Shown: positions 25,619 through 34,234, counted from the first letter of the stretch. The stretch: 64,000 nt of DNA from Candidatus Binatota bacterium (GCA_012960245.1 DUBO01000050.1:102039-166038); one strand, 5' to 3'. Made by a program: numbers and translations. Notes: generated from the letters alone by a model not told the origin.

Positions 25619-26756
25619 CTGCGTACGCCTCCGGGTTCAGCGCGCGCTCGTGGAGCCAACTCCAGAAATCAGCACGCAAGGAGAGGGCCTTGTGCATTCC
25701 GCGTGCGAGGTCGAATCGACCTTCAGGCGTCACCGCAAGATCGATGGCGATTCTCGCGAGGGCGGCCTGGTGGTGGTCGTCGACGGCCGTGTGGAGAGGG
25801 AAGAACACGGCGTCCCTTGCACCGATATCGCCTACGGATTCGATGGCCCTGACGAAGGGAACGTAGATCTGCCGGACGATGTTCTCGGTGCCCAGGCCGA
25901 GGGCGCCCACGGCTTCAGCGGACGAACCATAGCTGAGAGCGTTGAGAAACATGTCGCGCCAACAAACTACCTCGATATGCTCCTCCCCGGCTGATTTTTC
26001 GTTCATTCCCAGTGCTTCCCGAAAGCGCTGGAACAGCAACGGGTGAGGAACGCCGACGACCCACTCCGCTTCGATCCCGATTTCCGTGAGCAGGGCCAGG
26101 CCCTCATCGTCGTACTGTCCTGACTCTTCGGTCAGGTTCTCCAGCAGAGCCTCGCGATGTTCGGTTTTTTCCAGCCGAGAAATGAGCGCGGTGAGGTAGC
26201 GGGGGAAGTGCGAGGAGTAGCCGTTATAGTGCCTTGCGAAATCTGTCAGAGCCCAACTCATGTCTGGAAGGTTGCCGGCGGCCAGGTCGGAGAGGTAGGG
26301 GTGCCGAAGCGCACGGTGGGACGTCGCCGAGGCTGCGAGTTCTTCGACGAACGCACGAGGCTCGATCTCGCTGCCCTTTTCGCCAACCCGCAGGCGCGAC
26401 TGCTGCAGCGCGGTGAGAGCTTCGAGGATTACGGTGATATCGCGGGGCTGTTCGCACAGTGCCCGAAACAATTCCTGCCGCTCGATGCGCCTCGCCTTTA
26501 CCGGTCCTACCGCCGAAGCCGTGGCCGTCCGCGGCCGGTTGTCCAGGAAGGCCATCTCCCCGAGAAGGTCTCCTGTTTTCAGCATGGTCGGAGCCGGATC
26601 GGTGTCGACGGAAACTTCTCCCGAAAGAATGTGGAACAGGTGTGTGTCGCAATCGCCGAACTGGATCATGCAATCGCGGTCACCAAAATCCTGGACTTCA
26701 CCGATCTTCAGAATAACGTCCAGCAAGGCCGGCGAAAAGCCGTGTGTCCAGTTCAT
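25611..26756 (-). CDS. Cyclic-nucleotide-binding domain fused to a haem-oxygenase-like diiron enzyme
   Basis: The 381-aa protein has two parts. Residues about 10-120 form a CAP/PKA-type cyclic-nucleotide-binding domain with a complete phosphate-binding cassette (GDLLGEMAFLDNRPRTATA, residues 62-80). Residues about 145-370 match the 'iron-containing redox enzyme' haem-oxygenase-like fold (HDO): FARHYNGYSSHFPRYL, ENLTEESG (206-213), PHPLLFQRFREALG and PLHTAVDDHHQAAL (320-333). These supply candidate metal ligands Glu210/211, His322, Asp326 and His328/329. HDO enzymes use a labile diiron site for N-oxygenation, C-C cleavage or desaturation. The fusion suggests control by cAMP or cGMP. The start ATG 26756 has no clear ribosome binding site; a GTG at 26879 would add 41 residues. 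Confidence 0.85.
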   Translation of the reverse strand: MNWTHGFSPALLDVILKIGEVQDFGDRDCMIQFGDCDTHLFHILSGEVSVDTDPAPTMLKTGDLLGEMAFLDNRPRTATASAVGPVKARRIERQELFRALCEQPRDITVILEALTALQQSRLRVGEKGSEIEPRAFVEELAASATSHRALRHPYLSDLAAGNLPDMSWALTDFARHYNGYSSHFPRYLTALISRLEKTEHREALLENLTEESGQYDDEGLALLTEIGIEAEWVVGVPHPLLFQRFREALGMNEKSAGEEHIEVVCWRDMFLNALSYGSSAEAVGALGLGTENIVRQIYVPFVRAIESVGDIGARDAVFFPLHTAVDDHHQAALARIAIDLAVTPEGRFDLARGMHKALSLRADFWSWLHERALNPEAYADD

Positions 26757-26919
26757 GATGGTCTTAGATATCGAATCTGCTGCCCAATGGGAAGTTCGAG
26801 TTATGGAGCCTGCCGCGAGGGAGTTCTGGTTGCAGGTATAAACTTGGTTCGCCTTTCCACCAGATACGCCGGCTGACACGGCGCTGCCCCGACACGGCTT
26901 CGGGTCGCGTAGTCAGGGA

Positions 26920-27029
26920 CGTATCACTCCAGGCCGACCAGGAAGGGCACCATGGCCTTTACCGGGTCTACCTGTGAGTCGAGCTGTTTGCCCAGGCCGC
27001 TGAGCAGACCCATCACGCGCAGCACCAGC
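26920..27029 (-). repeat. Direct repeat copy B inside the 3' end of the intact ubiB-family gene
   Basis: Partner of the repeat at 23702-23811 (109 of 110 bases identical, spacing 3218 bp, same orientation). Here it forms the natural C-terminal coding end of the UbiB-family gene and its stop codon (26924-26926). Confidence 0.93.
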
Positions 27030-28228
27030 AGCAGGTCGGAACCTGCCTTTACTATGGGATTGCCCCTCAGGGCGTGCCACAGCTCGTCGTTGATGCGCTC
27101 CACCATTGCCGGGTCGGCGTAGGCGCGGCCGCTCGCGAGAGCCTGCCCCAGCATAAGTTCGGCTATTGTGGCGAAGACCTCGTCGTCCTGGTCGCGGGTC
27201 TCAAAGCCCAGCTCGCGAAAAGCGCTGGCCACGCGCGCGGGGTCGTCGGCCACGACGGCGGCTGCGAGGCGGGCTGCCGACTTGCGTTTTTCGGGTGTGA
27301 ACTCGCGCGCCAGCCCGAGGTCGAGCAACACCAGCACCGGGCCGGGTCTCACCAGGAGGTTGCCCGGGTGAGGGTCGGCGTGAAAAAACCCGTGCTTGAG
27401 TATCTGCACGAGGTAGCAGCGCACCAGTCGCTCGGCTACTTCGTGTGGGTCTATGCCCAGCCGTTTCAGCGCCGCCAGGTCGGTGGGCTTGACCCCTTCC
27501 ATGAAGTGCATGGTCAGCACCGTTCGGCAGGTGAGCTCCTCGATGGGTTCGGGAAACTCCACGCCGGGGTCGTCGGCAAAGTTGTCACGAAACTTTCGTG
27601 CGTTGGCCGCTTCGTTGACGAAGTCGAGTTCGAGCGGCACGTAGGTGGCGATTTCCGAGAGCAGCACGCGCAGGTCAAAGCTGCGCTCTATTCGCGCCAG
27701 CAAGCGCACGAAGAACCCGAAATTGGCTATGTCTGTGGCGATCACCCGGTCTATGCCGGGGTACTGTACCTTGACGGCCACCGGGGTGCCGTCATGCAGG
27801 GTGGCGCGGTACACCTGTGCCAGCGACGCGGCGGCAATGGGCTGCGTGTCGAAGCTGGAGTAGGCCTGCTCGAGCGTCTTGCCGAGCTGCTGCTCCAGCC
27901 AGGGTTTCATTTCGGTGAAGGGCCTGGGCGGTACGCGGTCGTGAAGCTCGGACAGTATTTCTATCCAGGCCGGTGGCAGCACGTCGGCGCGGCTGCCGGC
28001 AAACTGGCAGGCCTTGATCAGCAGGCCTTCCATCGCCAGCGCGGTGTTGCGCAGGCGCAACGCGCTCGCGTGGTGACAGCCGTCGTACCAGTCGTGGTGG
28101 TGGCGTCGGCCGGTCAGCAGGCCCAGCACCTGCCGGCTCTTGTAGCGACAGTAGATGGCCAGCACCATGCTGGCGACGCCCAGGAACCTGCGCGTGCGGG
28201 TGAGAAGTGGCAGGGGCGCGCCGGTCAA
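26924..28228 (-). CDS. ubiB: ABC1/UbiB-family protein kinase-like ATPase
   Basis: The 434-aa protein has the atypical kinase fold of the UbiB/COQ8 family, linked to quinone synthesis or lipid homeostasis. Visible are an Ala-rich nucleotide loop (AAASLAQVYRA), VAVKVQYPG with the ATP-binding Lys, ELDFVNEAAN, catalytic loop FFHADPHPGNLLV and DLGLAREF in place of DFG. The KxGQ motif reads KACQ (LLIKACQFAGSRADVLP), with Gly replaced by Cys. The TTG start at 28228 overlaps the ccmD stop (TTGA), suggesting coupling to the cytochrome c maturation genes. Its last 110 bp are duplicated at 23702. Confidence 0.88.
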   Translation of the reverse strand: MTGAPLPLLTRTRRFLGVASMVLAIYCRYKSRQVLGLLTGRRHHHDWYDGCHHASALRLRNTALAMEGLLIKACQFAGSRADVLPPAWIEILSELHDRVPPRPFTEMKPWLEQQLGKTLEQAYSSFDTQPIAAASLAQVYRATLHDGTPVAVKVQYPGIDRVIATDIANFGFFVRLLARIERSFDLRVLLSEIATYVPLELDFVNEAANARKFRDNFADDPGVEFPEPIEELTCRTVLTMHFMEGVKPTDLAALKRLGIDPHEVAERLVRCYLVQILKHGFFHADPHPGNLLVRPGPVLVLLDLGLAREFTPEKRKSAARLAAAVVADDPARVASAFRELGFETRDQDDEVFATIAELMLGQALASGRAYADPAMVERINDELWHALRGNPIVKAGSDLLLVLRVMGLLSGLGKQLDSQVDPVKAMVPFLVGLE

Positions 28229-28368
28229 TTACTGTCCGGCAGGGAACGCTCGAGCTCGGCTATCCGTTGTTCCAGTTCGCGGCAACGCAAGCCGACTCTC
28301 CAGGCGTAAAGCAGTACCAGTGTCCAAACGACCAGGAAGGCCGCGCCGAGAAATTGCAGGTTGTTCAT
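28225..28368 (-). CDS. ccmD: CcmD-like haem exporter accessory protein (47 aa)
   Basis: This short gene starts ATG at 28368, overlapping the ccmC stop (ATGA). The product MNNLQFLGAAFLVVWTLVLL... has one membrane helix (residues about 6-24) followed by a charged helical tail (RELEQRIAELERSLPDSN), the normal CcmD topology. CcmD helps release holo-CcmE from the CcmABC haem handling complex. Position directly after ccmC supports the call. Confidence 0.85.
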   Translation of the reverse strand: MNNLQFLGAAFLVVWTLVLLYAWRVGLRCRELEQRIAELERSLPDSN

Positions 28369-29132
28369 ACGGTTGCCTCTCCCGTGCTTGTATTGCTGCC
28401 CGTGGCCATGGCCAGGCGGTCACCACGTTCTTCGAGCAGCGCCACCTGGTCGTCAAGTCGCAGCGAACGCGCACCCAGCGCCCACAGCCACGCGAACATG
28501 ATCATAAAGGTAAGCGTGCACAGTATCAGCGTGGTGATCATGCGCGGGTCGGAAAGCCCGGAGCCGCCTTCGCTGGTCTTGAGCACGGCCGGGTGGACGG
28601 TACGCCACAGGCGCGTGGAGAGCATGATCAGTGGGATGTCCAGCGTGCCCACTATGGCGAGTACCGCCGCAAAGCGAGCCCCCGAGGAGCCACCGTCACG
28701 CTCGCCCGAGAACGCGCGCAGGAGCAGGTAGGCAGCAAAGATCAACCACAGCACGAGCATGGTCGTCAGCCGTGAGTCCCAGGTCCACCACACGCCCCAG
28801 ATCGGCCGCGCCCAGATTGGCCCGGTAATGAGTACGGCGGTGGCAAACAGCATGCCGGTTTCAACCGCGGCGCGGGCGGCGTTGTCCCAGTCGCGGTGGC
28901 GTTTCCACAGGTAGGCTGCGCTGGTCACCGATGCCAGGCCGAAGGCCAGGAAGCAGCACCAGGCCGAGGGGACATGGAAATAAAATATGCGCTGCACGGC
29001 GCCCTGCACGCGCTCGGTGGGCACCCACCAGAACACGGCACACAGCGAAGCCAGCATACCCAGCGCCACCGGCAGGGGAAGCACGCGCATGAGCAGGGAC
29101 TCGGTTTTGTAGAGAAAGGGGACGGTAGTCAT
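28365..29132 (-). CDS. ccmC: Haem exporter/handling protein CcmC
   Basis: The 255-aa inner-membrane protein has six helices and the WWD haem-handling signature WGVWWTWDSRLT (about residues 112-123). Haem-ligand His candidates lie in RIFYFHVPSAW and in RLWRTVHPAVL. CcmC loads haem onto the chaperone CcmE in system I cytochrome c maturation. The C-terminus has an extra charged tail of about 25 residues. Operon order ccmA-ccmB-ccmC-ccmD is standard. Confidence 0.95.
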   Translation of the reverse strand: MTTVPFLYKTESLLMRVLPLPVALGMLASLCAVFWWVPTERVQGAVQRIFYFHVPSAWCCFLAFGLASVTSAAYLWKRHRDWDNAARAAVETGMLFATAVLITGPIWARPIWGVWWTWDSRLTTMLVLWLIFAAYLLLRAFSGERDGGSSGARFAAVLAIVGTLDIPLIMLSTRLWRTVHPAVLKTSEGGSGLSDPRMITTLILCTLTFMIMFAWLWALGARSLRLDDQVALLEERGDRLAMATGSNTSTGEATV

Positions 29133-29135
29133 AAC

Positions 29136-29795
29136 TTAATCAGTGGCCACGTATTCAAAGGCCAGCCAGCCGGCAACCACGAACAGCAGGTCGAAGCCAA
29201 GTAACAGTCTGACCCAGCTGTCACCCCAGGGGAAACCGCCGCCGGCCATGATTACGCGGGTGATCTTGACGGAGGCTATGAGCAATGGCACCTCCAACGG
29301 CAGCAGCAGTATGGGCAGGGCCAGGTCGCGGCCGCCTCCGCCCACCGTAACCAGGGCGAACAGGGTCCCCACTGCCGCCAGGCCGATGCTGCCAAGCAAC
29401 AACGCCAGTGCCAGCGGTGCGAGTACGGGCAGCACCGACAGTTCAAAGAACAGCGCGAACACCGGAAGCAGCATGGCTTCGAACAGCAGCAACAGCAGCA
29501 GGTTGACGGTGAACTTGGCGAGGTAGACCGAGCCGCGGTCCAGCGGCGAAGCCACTATGGCGTCAATGCAGCCGTTCTCTCGTTCGCCAACGAAGCCGTG
29601 GCCGGCGGCGAGTCCGGCCGAGAAAAGTACAGCCACCCACAGTATGCCCGGAGCCAACGCGGCCACGTTGTCTGGCGACAGGTCGAGAGAGAAGTTGAAG
29701 GCCAGCAGCATGAGCACGCCCATCACGAAGGAGGAGGCCAACAGCTCACCCCTGCGAAACTGCAACCTCAGATCACGCGTGAGCAGCGTCAGCAC
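29136..29795 (-). CDS. ccmB: Haem exporter membrane subunit CcmB
   Basis: The 219-aa protein has six membrane segments and the CcmB N-terminal pattern (LLTRDLRLQFRRGELL), GERENGCIDAIVASPLDRG and the LLLPLEVPLLIASVKIT block. It forms the ABC complex with CcmA and CcmC that releases holo-CcmE. The start overlaps ccmA by 7 bp. Confidence 0.94.
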   Translation of the reverse strand: MLTLLTRDLRLQFRRGELLASSFVMGVLMLLAFNFSLDLSPDNVAALAPGILWVAVLFSAGLAAGHGFVGERENGCIDAIVASPLDRGSVYLAKFTVNLLLLLLFEAMLLPVFALFFELSVLPVLAPLALALLLGSIGLAAVGTLFALVTVGGGGRDLALPILLLPLEVPLLIASVKITRVIMAGGGFPWGDSWVRLLLGFDLLFVVAGWLAFEYVATD

Positions 29796-30535
29796 GTTTG
29801 CGTTCCCCCGTCGGTGGCAGCGCGGCCACCTTGGCTACTGGTCGTGTCACGCCATGCCTGTTCAAGTCGTTCCGGCGCCAGGTCGTTCCCTTGTCCCTGC
29901 CAGGCCACGCGTCCGCGCCCGAGCAACACGGCCTGGTCGGCCAGCAGTGACACGCGCGTGAGATCGTGGGTGACCATAAGTATGCTCGTGCCGGCCGTCC
30001 GTTGCTCGGCCACCAGGTTTTCGAGTAACTCGACGCCGTCTCGGTCCAGGCCGGTAAACGGTTCGTCGAGAAGAAGCAGTTCGGGGTCGTGCAGCAGGGT
30101 GCGCGCGAGCGAAAGGCGCTGCACCATGCCACGCGAAAAACTACGCACGCGCCTCGATGCTGCTCGTGTCATGCCCACCCGTTCGAGTAGCGAGTCAACC
30201 GAGCCATCATCGCTGACGCCATAGAGTCGGCAGTAGAACTCCAGGTTTTCACGGGCGCTCAGGTCACCGTACAGCCAGCTCTCATGACCGAGGTAGCCCA
30301 GCTTCCGGCGCAGGACGGCCGTTGAGGGCAGTGGGTGCCCGAGCACCGTGGAGCTACCACCGTCGGCGCGTAACAGTCCCGCCAGGAGTCGCAGCAGGGT
30401 TGTTTTACCCGATCCATTTGCACCCAGCAGGGCCATGCTCGCCCCGCGCTCGAGCTCCAGGTCAAGACCGCGCAGTACGCCAACGCGGCCGAAGCTGCGC
30501 GTGAGTCCGCGGCAGGTAACGGCGGCTTCAGGCAA
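29789..30535 (-). CDS. ccmA: Haem exporter ATPase CcmA
   Basis: The 248-aa ABC ATPase has Walker A GANGSGKTT, signature region SFSRGMVQRLSLAR (degenerate LSGGQ typical of CcmA), Walker B LLLLDEP and switch His in VTHD. It powers the CcmABC complex of cytochrome c biogenesis. The last about 20 residues are a divergent tail. It overlaps the upstream phosphotransferase gene by 8 bp, so ccmABCD, ubiB and the fusion gene appear to be one leftward transcription unit. Confidence 0.94.
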   Translation of the reverse strand: MPEAAVTCRGLTRSFGRVGVLRGLDLELERGASMALLGANGSGKTTLLRLLAGLLRADGGSSTVLGHPLPSTAVLRRKLGYLGHESWLYGDLSARENLEFYCRLYGVSDDGSVDSLLERVGMTRAASRRVRSFSRGMVQRLSLARTLLHDPELLLLDEPFTGLDRDGVELLENLVAEQRTAGTSILMVTHDLTRVSLLADQAVLLGRGRVAWQGQGNDLAPERLEQAWRDTTSSQGGRAATDGGTQTC

Positions 30536-31760
30536 GGCCCGCGTCTCCGGTTGCCTGCTTGCGGCGGTCAGTAATTATCCACAAGAGGTAGTAAACGTGC
30601 GCCGCCACGGCGCAGGCCCACAAGAACAGGTCCGGTCTTCCGGCCACGGTGGTGAGCAGCAGCGCCCAGGCGGTGCCGTTACGGTTGGCGAAGCGGCTGG
30701 CGAAACTCGCGGGGCGCACGTGCAGAAAACCTGGCGCGCGGTCGCGATCGCGGGTCCACTGGGCGTGGAAGATTCTCTTCCACGCCAGCCACGCGCTGAG
30801 CACTACACCGGCGAAGGCCACCGAGGCCAGCAGCTCGCCGTGTACCCCACTGTCGGCGCGACCAGACAGCGCCCACAGCATGGCCGCCATAACGGCGAGG
30901 TCGCCGTAGAAGTCGGCCTTTTCGCCCGACGAGCCATCCTTGATCGCGGCGCGTGCGAGGTCCGACGAGACCCCGTCCAGCACCCGCGAAAGGAAGAAAA
31001 GCAGCGCGCCGGCGACACCGGTCAGCCAGGATCCGGCGGTAATCACCCACGCGGCCAGCAACCCGAGAGCGATCTTGGCCGCCGACACGTGCAGCGGCAG
31101 CACGCTGGTGGCAGCCAGGCGGCGGGTGATGGGCAAGGTGAGGTAGTTCTGCACCAGGCGCAGCAGCGGCGACTCGCGCTTGACGCCCGCGCGGTTGAAG
31201 AGCTTGGTCTCGGCACGGTCCACTGCCACGCTGTCGCTCAGTCGGTGGCGTTCGGTAGCCGGGAGGTCCACCAACATAGAGTTGGCATCAGAGTTGCGGT
31301 TTATCAGTTCGCCCGACGGCGTGTTGGCCAGCGCGGGAATTATGCGCTTGAGCGAGGCCACGCTCATGCGCGCGAGCGGCGCTACTTCTCGTGTCCTGTC
31401 GTTGAAGCGGGCGAGCGCGGGGCCGGTGGTGCTCTCGATGAAATCCACCACAGCGCCGGGCGACACGTACCAGTCGCCAGCGAGTACCAGCACCTGCCTG
31501 TCATCGTCGCCGGCCTCGGTGTTGAAGGCGTTGGACGGCACGCAGCTCACGCGCTGCCCCACCGCGCCGCTGATCTCAGCGCCCAGGGCGCGCATGCTGC
31601 CCGGGTAGAGCACCAGCGGCTCGTAACCCAGGCGCTCGGCCACCGCCGCGTGCCTCGCCACCGACGGCATACCGCCTATCGTGGCCACGGCGGTACGGCC
31701 CGTGACCAGTAGCACCAGCGGTTCTCGTTCGAGGCAGCCCAGGGGTGGCGGGAGTTCCAC
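30528..31760 (-). CDS. Nucleotidyltransferase-like domain fused to CDP-alcohol phosphotransferase
   Basis: The 410-aa protein has an N-terminal sugar-nucleotidyltransferase-like domain (about 1-180; ARHAAVAERLGYEPLVLYPG, VLAGDWYVSPG) and a C-terminal membrane CDP-alcohol phosphotransferase domain (about 200-400). This layout recalls the bifunctional CTP:inositol-1-phosphate cytidylyltransferase / di-myo-inositol-phosphate-phosphate synthase proteins. The CAPT motif DxxDGxxAR reads DGVSSDLAR, so the second Asp and Gly are replaced by Ser-Ser, while G-EKAD-FYGD is intact. Missing a metal-binding Asp, it may be altered in activity. GTG start at 31760. Confidence 0.75.
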   Translation of the reverse strand: MELPPPLGCLEREPLVLLVTGRTAVATIGGMPSVARHAAVAERLGYEPLVLYPGSMRALGAEISGAVGQRVSCVPSNAFNTEAGDDDRQVLVLAGDWYVSPGAVVDFIESTTGPALARFNDRTREVAPLARMSVASLKRIIPALANTPSGELINRNSDANSMLVDLPATERHRLSDSVAVDRAETKLFNRAGVKRESPLLRLVQNYLTLPITRRLAATSVLPLHVSAAKIALGLLAAWVITAGSWLTGVAGALLFFLSRVLDGVSSDLARAAIKDGSSGEKADFYGDLAVMAAMLWALSGRADSGVHGELLASVAFAGVVLSAWLAWKRIFHAQWTRDRDRAPGFLHVRPASFASRFANRNGTAWALLLTTVAGRPDLFLWACAVAAHVYYLLWIITDRRKQATGDAGLA

Positions 31761-31858
31761 GCAACCGAGTCTAGCTACAGCGGCGGCGGGAATCGAATCC
31801 GGCCCGGACTGAAGGGCGTGGTCGGCGGCTGTTTGCCTGGGATCCGTTACGCGGCAAG

Positions 31859-32881
31859 ATGCTGTCCGTCATGGCAACAAATTCATTGGTTTCGAACTGG
31901 CTCCAGGTACTGCAGACCCAGAATCTCGAAGAAGGCCGCCGCGTGGACCTGTTGTCGCGCTGGTTGCTCATCGTGCGCGCAAGCGTTTTTCCGATGACCT
32001 TGTTCTCGGCCTGCGTGGGGGGCTTGCTTGCCGCCCACGGAGGCAACGCCGACTGGGGCCTGTTTGCGCTCGCGACTTTCGGTCTACTCGTGGCCCACGC
32101 GGCCAACAACATGATCAACGACTACTTCGACACCGACTCGGGAGTAGACACCGAGGGTTACGTTCGCACGCAGTACGCGCCGCACCCGATCTTCTCTGGC
32201 CTCGTATCCAAGCGCGGGTTGATCGCCGCCATAGCGCTGGCCAACATCGTTGACCTGCTCATACTGATTTACTTCGTCGAGCTTCGTGGGCCGATGGTGG
32301 CGTGGTTTGCGATGGGCGGGTTGTTCATCAGCGTGTTCTACGTCGCGCCGCCGCTGCGGCTTAAACACCACGGGTTGGGCGAGCCCGGCGTATTCATCGT
32401 CTGGGGCCCGCTCATGGTGGGTGGTACCTGCTACGTTGCTACGGGCGCGGCGCCCGCCGATGTCCTGCTGGCCAGCCTGCCCTACGCGCTGCTGGTGACC
32501 TCGGTTCTGTTCGGCAAGCATATAGACAAGATAGAGGCCGACTCGGCCAAGGGTATACGCACGCTGCCGGTCATTCTCGGCCCGACCCGGGCGCTGCGAT
32601 GGGCTAAGGCCATGATGGTGGTGTTTTACCCGGCCACGGGTGCCTTGGTGCTGGCCGGGCTGCTGACGCCATGGGCGCTGCTGGTGTTGGCCGGCCTGCC
32701 CATGCTGCGCGAAACCCTGGCGACCTTGAGCGAGCCTCCGCCGGACGAGGCCCCCGAGGGATTTCCGCTGTGGCCCTTGTGGTACGTGGCCTGGGCGTTT
32801 CGTCACACCCGACGTGCGGGTGGGCTGTTCGTGCTGGCGCTGGCTCTTGACCTGTTAGTCCCGCTTTCGCTGCCCTTCTGA
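31859..32881 (+). CDS. UbiA-family prenyltransferase (MenA-like)
   Basis: The 340-aa membrane protein has about eight to nine helices and both Asp-rich prenyl-diphosphate motifs: NDYFDTDSGVD (first, N/DxxxD) and DKIEADSAKGIRTLPVILG (second). The GIRTLPV stretch after the second motif recalls MenA (1,4-dihydroxy-2-naphthoate polyprenyltransferase). UbiA and other aromatic prenyltransferases are alternatives. The first ATG (31859) is used; ATG 31871 is equally possible. Confidence 0.8.
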   Translation: MLSVMATNSLVSNWLQVLQTQNLEEGRRVDLLSRWLLIVRASVFPMTLFSACVGGLLAAHGGNADWGLFALATFGLLVAHAANNMINDYFDTDSGVDTEGYVRTQYAPHPIFSGLVSKRGLIAAIALANIVDLLILIYFVELRGPMVAWFAMGGLFISVFYVAPPLRLKHHGLGEPGVFIVWGPLMVGGTCYVATGAAPADVLLASLPYALLVTSVLFGKHIDKIEADSAKGIRTLPVILGPTRALRWAKAMMVVFYPATGALVLAGLLTPWALLVLAGLPMLRETLATLSEPPPDEAPEGFPLWPLWYVAWAFRHTRRAGGLFVLALALDLLVPLSLPF

Positions 32882-33049
32882 GCGATCGCCGGGCCCCCTG
32901 CTTGCCGTGTTGGCTGAACCGGCGTTCTGGCGTAGTGTCCCGGGGCGATATCGTGTTCCGGGGCAGCTTGTTCCCGGGCAACGAAGTGTAGCCGCGGAGC
33001 GGACGCGAGTATTTTCCGCAATCAAGAAAGCACTGGAGTTTTTACCAAG

Positions 33050-34234
33050 ATGAGAGAAGCCGTAATTGTTTCGAGCATGCGCACCGGCATGGCCAAGTCC
33101 TACCGTGGCAGTTTTAACGTCACCCGTCCCGATGAGCTTTGCAGCCACGCCCTGGTTTCGGCGCTAGACGCCGTACCCAACGTGGATAAATCCGAGATCG
33201 AGGATGTGGTAATAGGTTGCGGTTTTCCCGAGGGGCCGCAGGGAATGAACGTCGCGCGCGTGGCGACCCTGGGAGCTGGTCTACCCGATACGGTGGCCGC
33301 CACCACGGTCAACCGCTTCTGTTCTTCGGGCCTGCAGGCCGTGGCGATGGCCGCGCACCAGGTAATTGCCGAGGGCGCCGAGGTGTCCATAGGCGGCGGC
33401 GTGGAGAGCATCACCCTGGGCCAGGGACAGGCCAACCAGAACGGTATTTTCAGCGAGAAGATCAATGAAAAATGGCCCGGTGTTTACATGGGCATGGGCG
33501 ACACGGCCGAGGTAGTGGCTGAGCGCTACAACATCTCGCGCGAAGACCAGGACGCTTTCGCGCTGCGCAGCCAGCAGCGCTACGCGGCGGCGCTTGAGTC
33601 GGGCATCATGGCCGAAGAGATCGCTCCCTTGTCGGCCACCTGGGCAAAGAAAAACAAGGAGACCGGCGAGACAGAGATGGTGGAGGTCAACGTTGATCAC
33701 GACGAGTGTAACCGTCCGACCACCACGCTCGAGGGACTGGCGTCTCTCAAGCCGGTGTTCAAGGAAGACGGCAGCGTGACAGCCGGCAATGCCAGCCAGA
33801 TGAGCGATGGTGCTTCTGCCACCGTGCTGATGTCTGCCGAGCGAGCCAAGCAACTCGACGTACAGCCGATGGGCGTGTTCCGCGGTTTCGCGGTGGCCGG
33901 TTGCCGGCCCGAAGAGATGGGCATAGGCCCGGTCTTCGCGGTGCCCAAGCTCTTGTCGCGACACGGATTGAAGATAGAAGACATCGACATCGTGGAGCTC
34001 AACGAGGCGTTCGCTTCGCAGGCGCTCTACTGCATGCGCGAGCTGGGTATCACCGACGAGCAGATCAATCCCAACGGCGGCTCGATCGCCATCGGTCACC
34101 CCTACGGCATGACCGGCTCACGCATGGTCGGTCACCTGCTGCGCGAGCTCAAGAGGCAGGGCAAGCGCTACGGCATAGTCACCATGTGCATAGGCGGTGG
34201 CCAGGGAATGGCCGGCCTGTTCGAGGCCTGCTAG
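33050..34234 (+). CDS. Acetyl-CoA C-acyltransferase (thiolase)
   Basis: The 394-aa thiolase has catalytic Cys in VNRFCSSGLQA (about residue 89), NEAFAS, active His in IGHPYGMTGSRM and the second Cys in CIGGGQGMA. It cleaves 3-ketoacyl-CoA or condenses two acyl-CoAs; the sequence resembles FadA/FadI-type degradative thiolases. It is monocistronic here; other beta-oxidation genes are not in the window. Confidence 0.93.
   Translation: MREAVIVSSMRTGMAKSYRGSFNVTRPDELCSHALVSALDAVPNVDKSEIEDVVIGCGFPEGPQGMNVARVATLGAGLPDTVAATTVNRFCSSGLQAVAMAAHQVIAEGAEVSIGGGVESITLGQGQANQNGIFSEKINEKWPGVYMGMGDTAEVVAERYNISREDQDAFALRSQQRYAAALESGIMAEEIAPLSATWAKKNKETGETEMVEVNVDHDECNRPTTTLEGLASLKPVFKEDGSVTAGNASQMSDGASATVLMSAERAKQLDVQPMGVFRGFAVAGCRPEEMGIGPVFAVPKLLSRHGLKIEDIDIVELNEAFASQALYCMRELGITDEQINPNGGSIAIGHPYGMTGSRMVGHLLRELKRQGKRYGIVTMCIGGGQGMAGLFEAC

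Noticed and set aside
24605-25852. Long forward open frame of 415 codons opposite the dioxygenase and methyltransferase genes
   Set aside because: It is antisense to two genes with clear catalytic motifs and shows no family pattern; it is an artefact of GC-rich codon use.
23702-27029. Classical integrative element with att sites
   Set aside because: No integrase, excisionase, tRNA site or mobility gene lies between the repeats, so a site-specific integrative element is not supported by this window alone.
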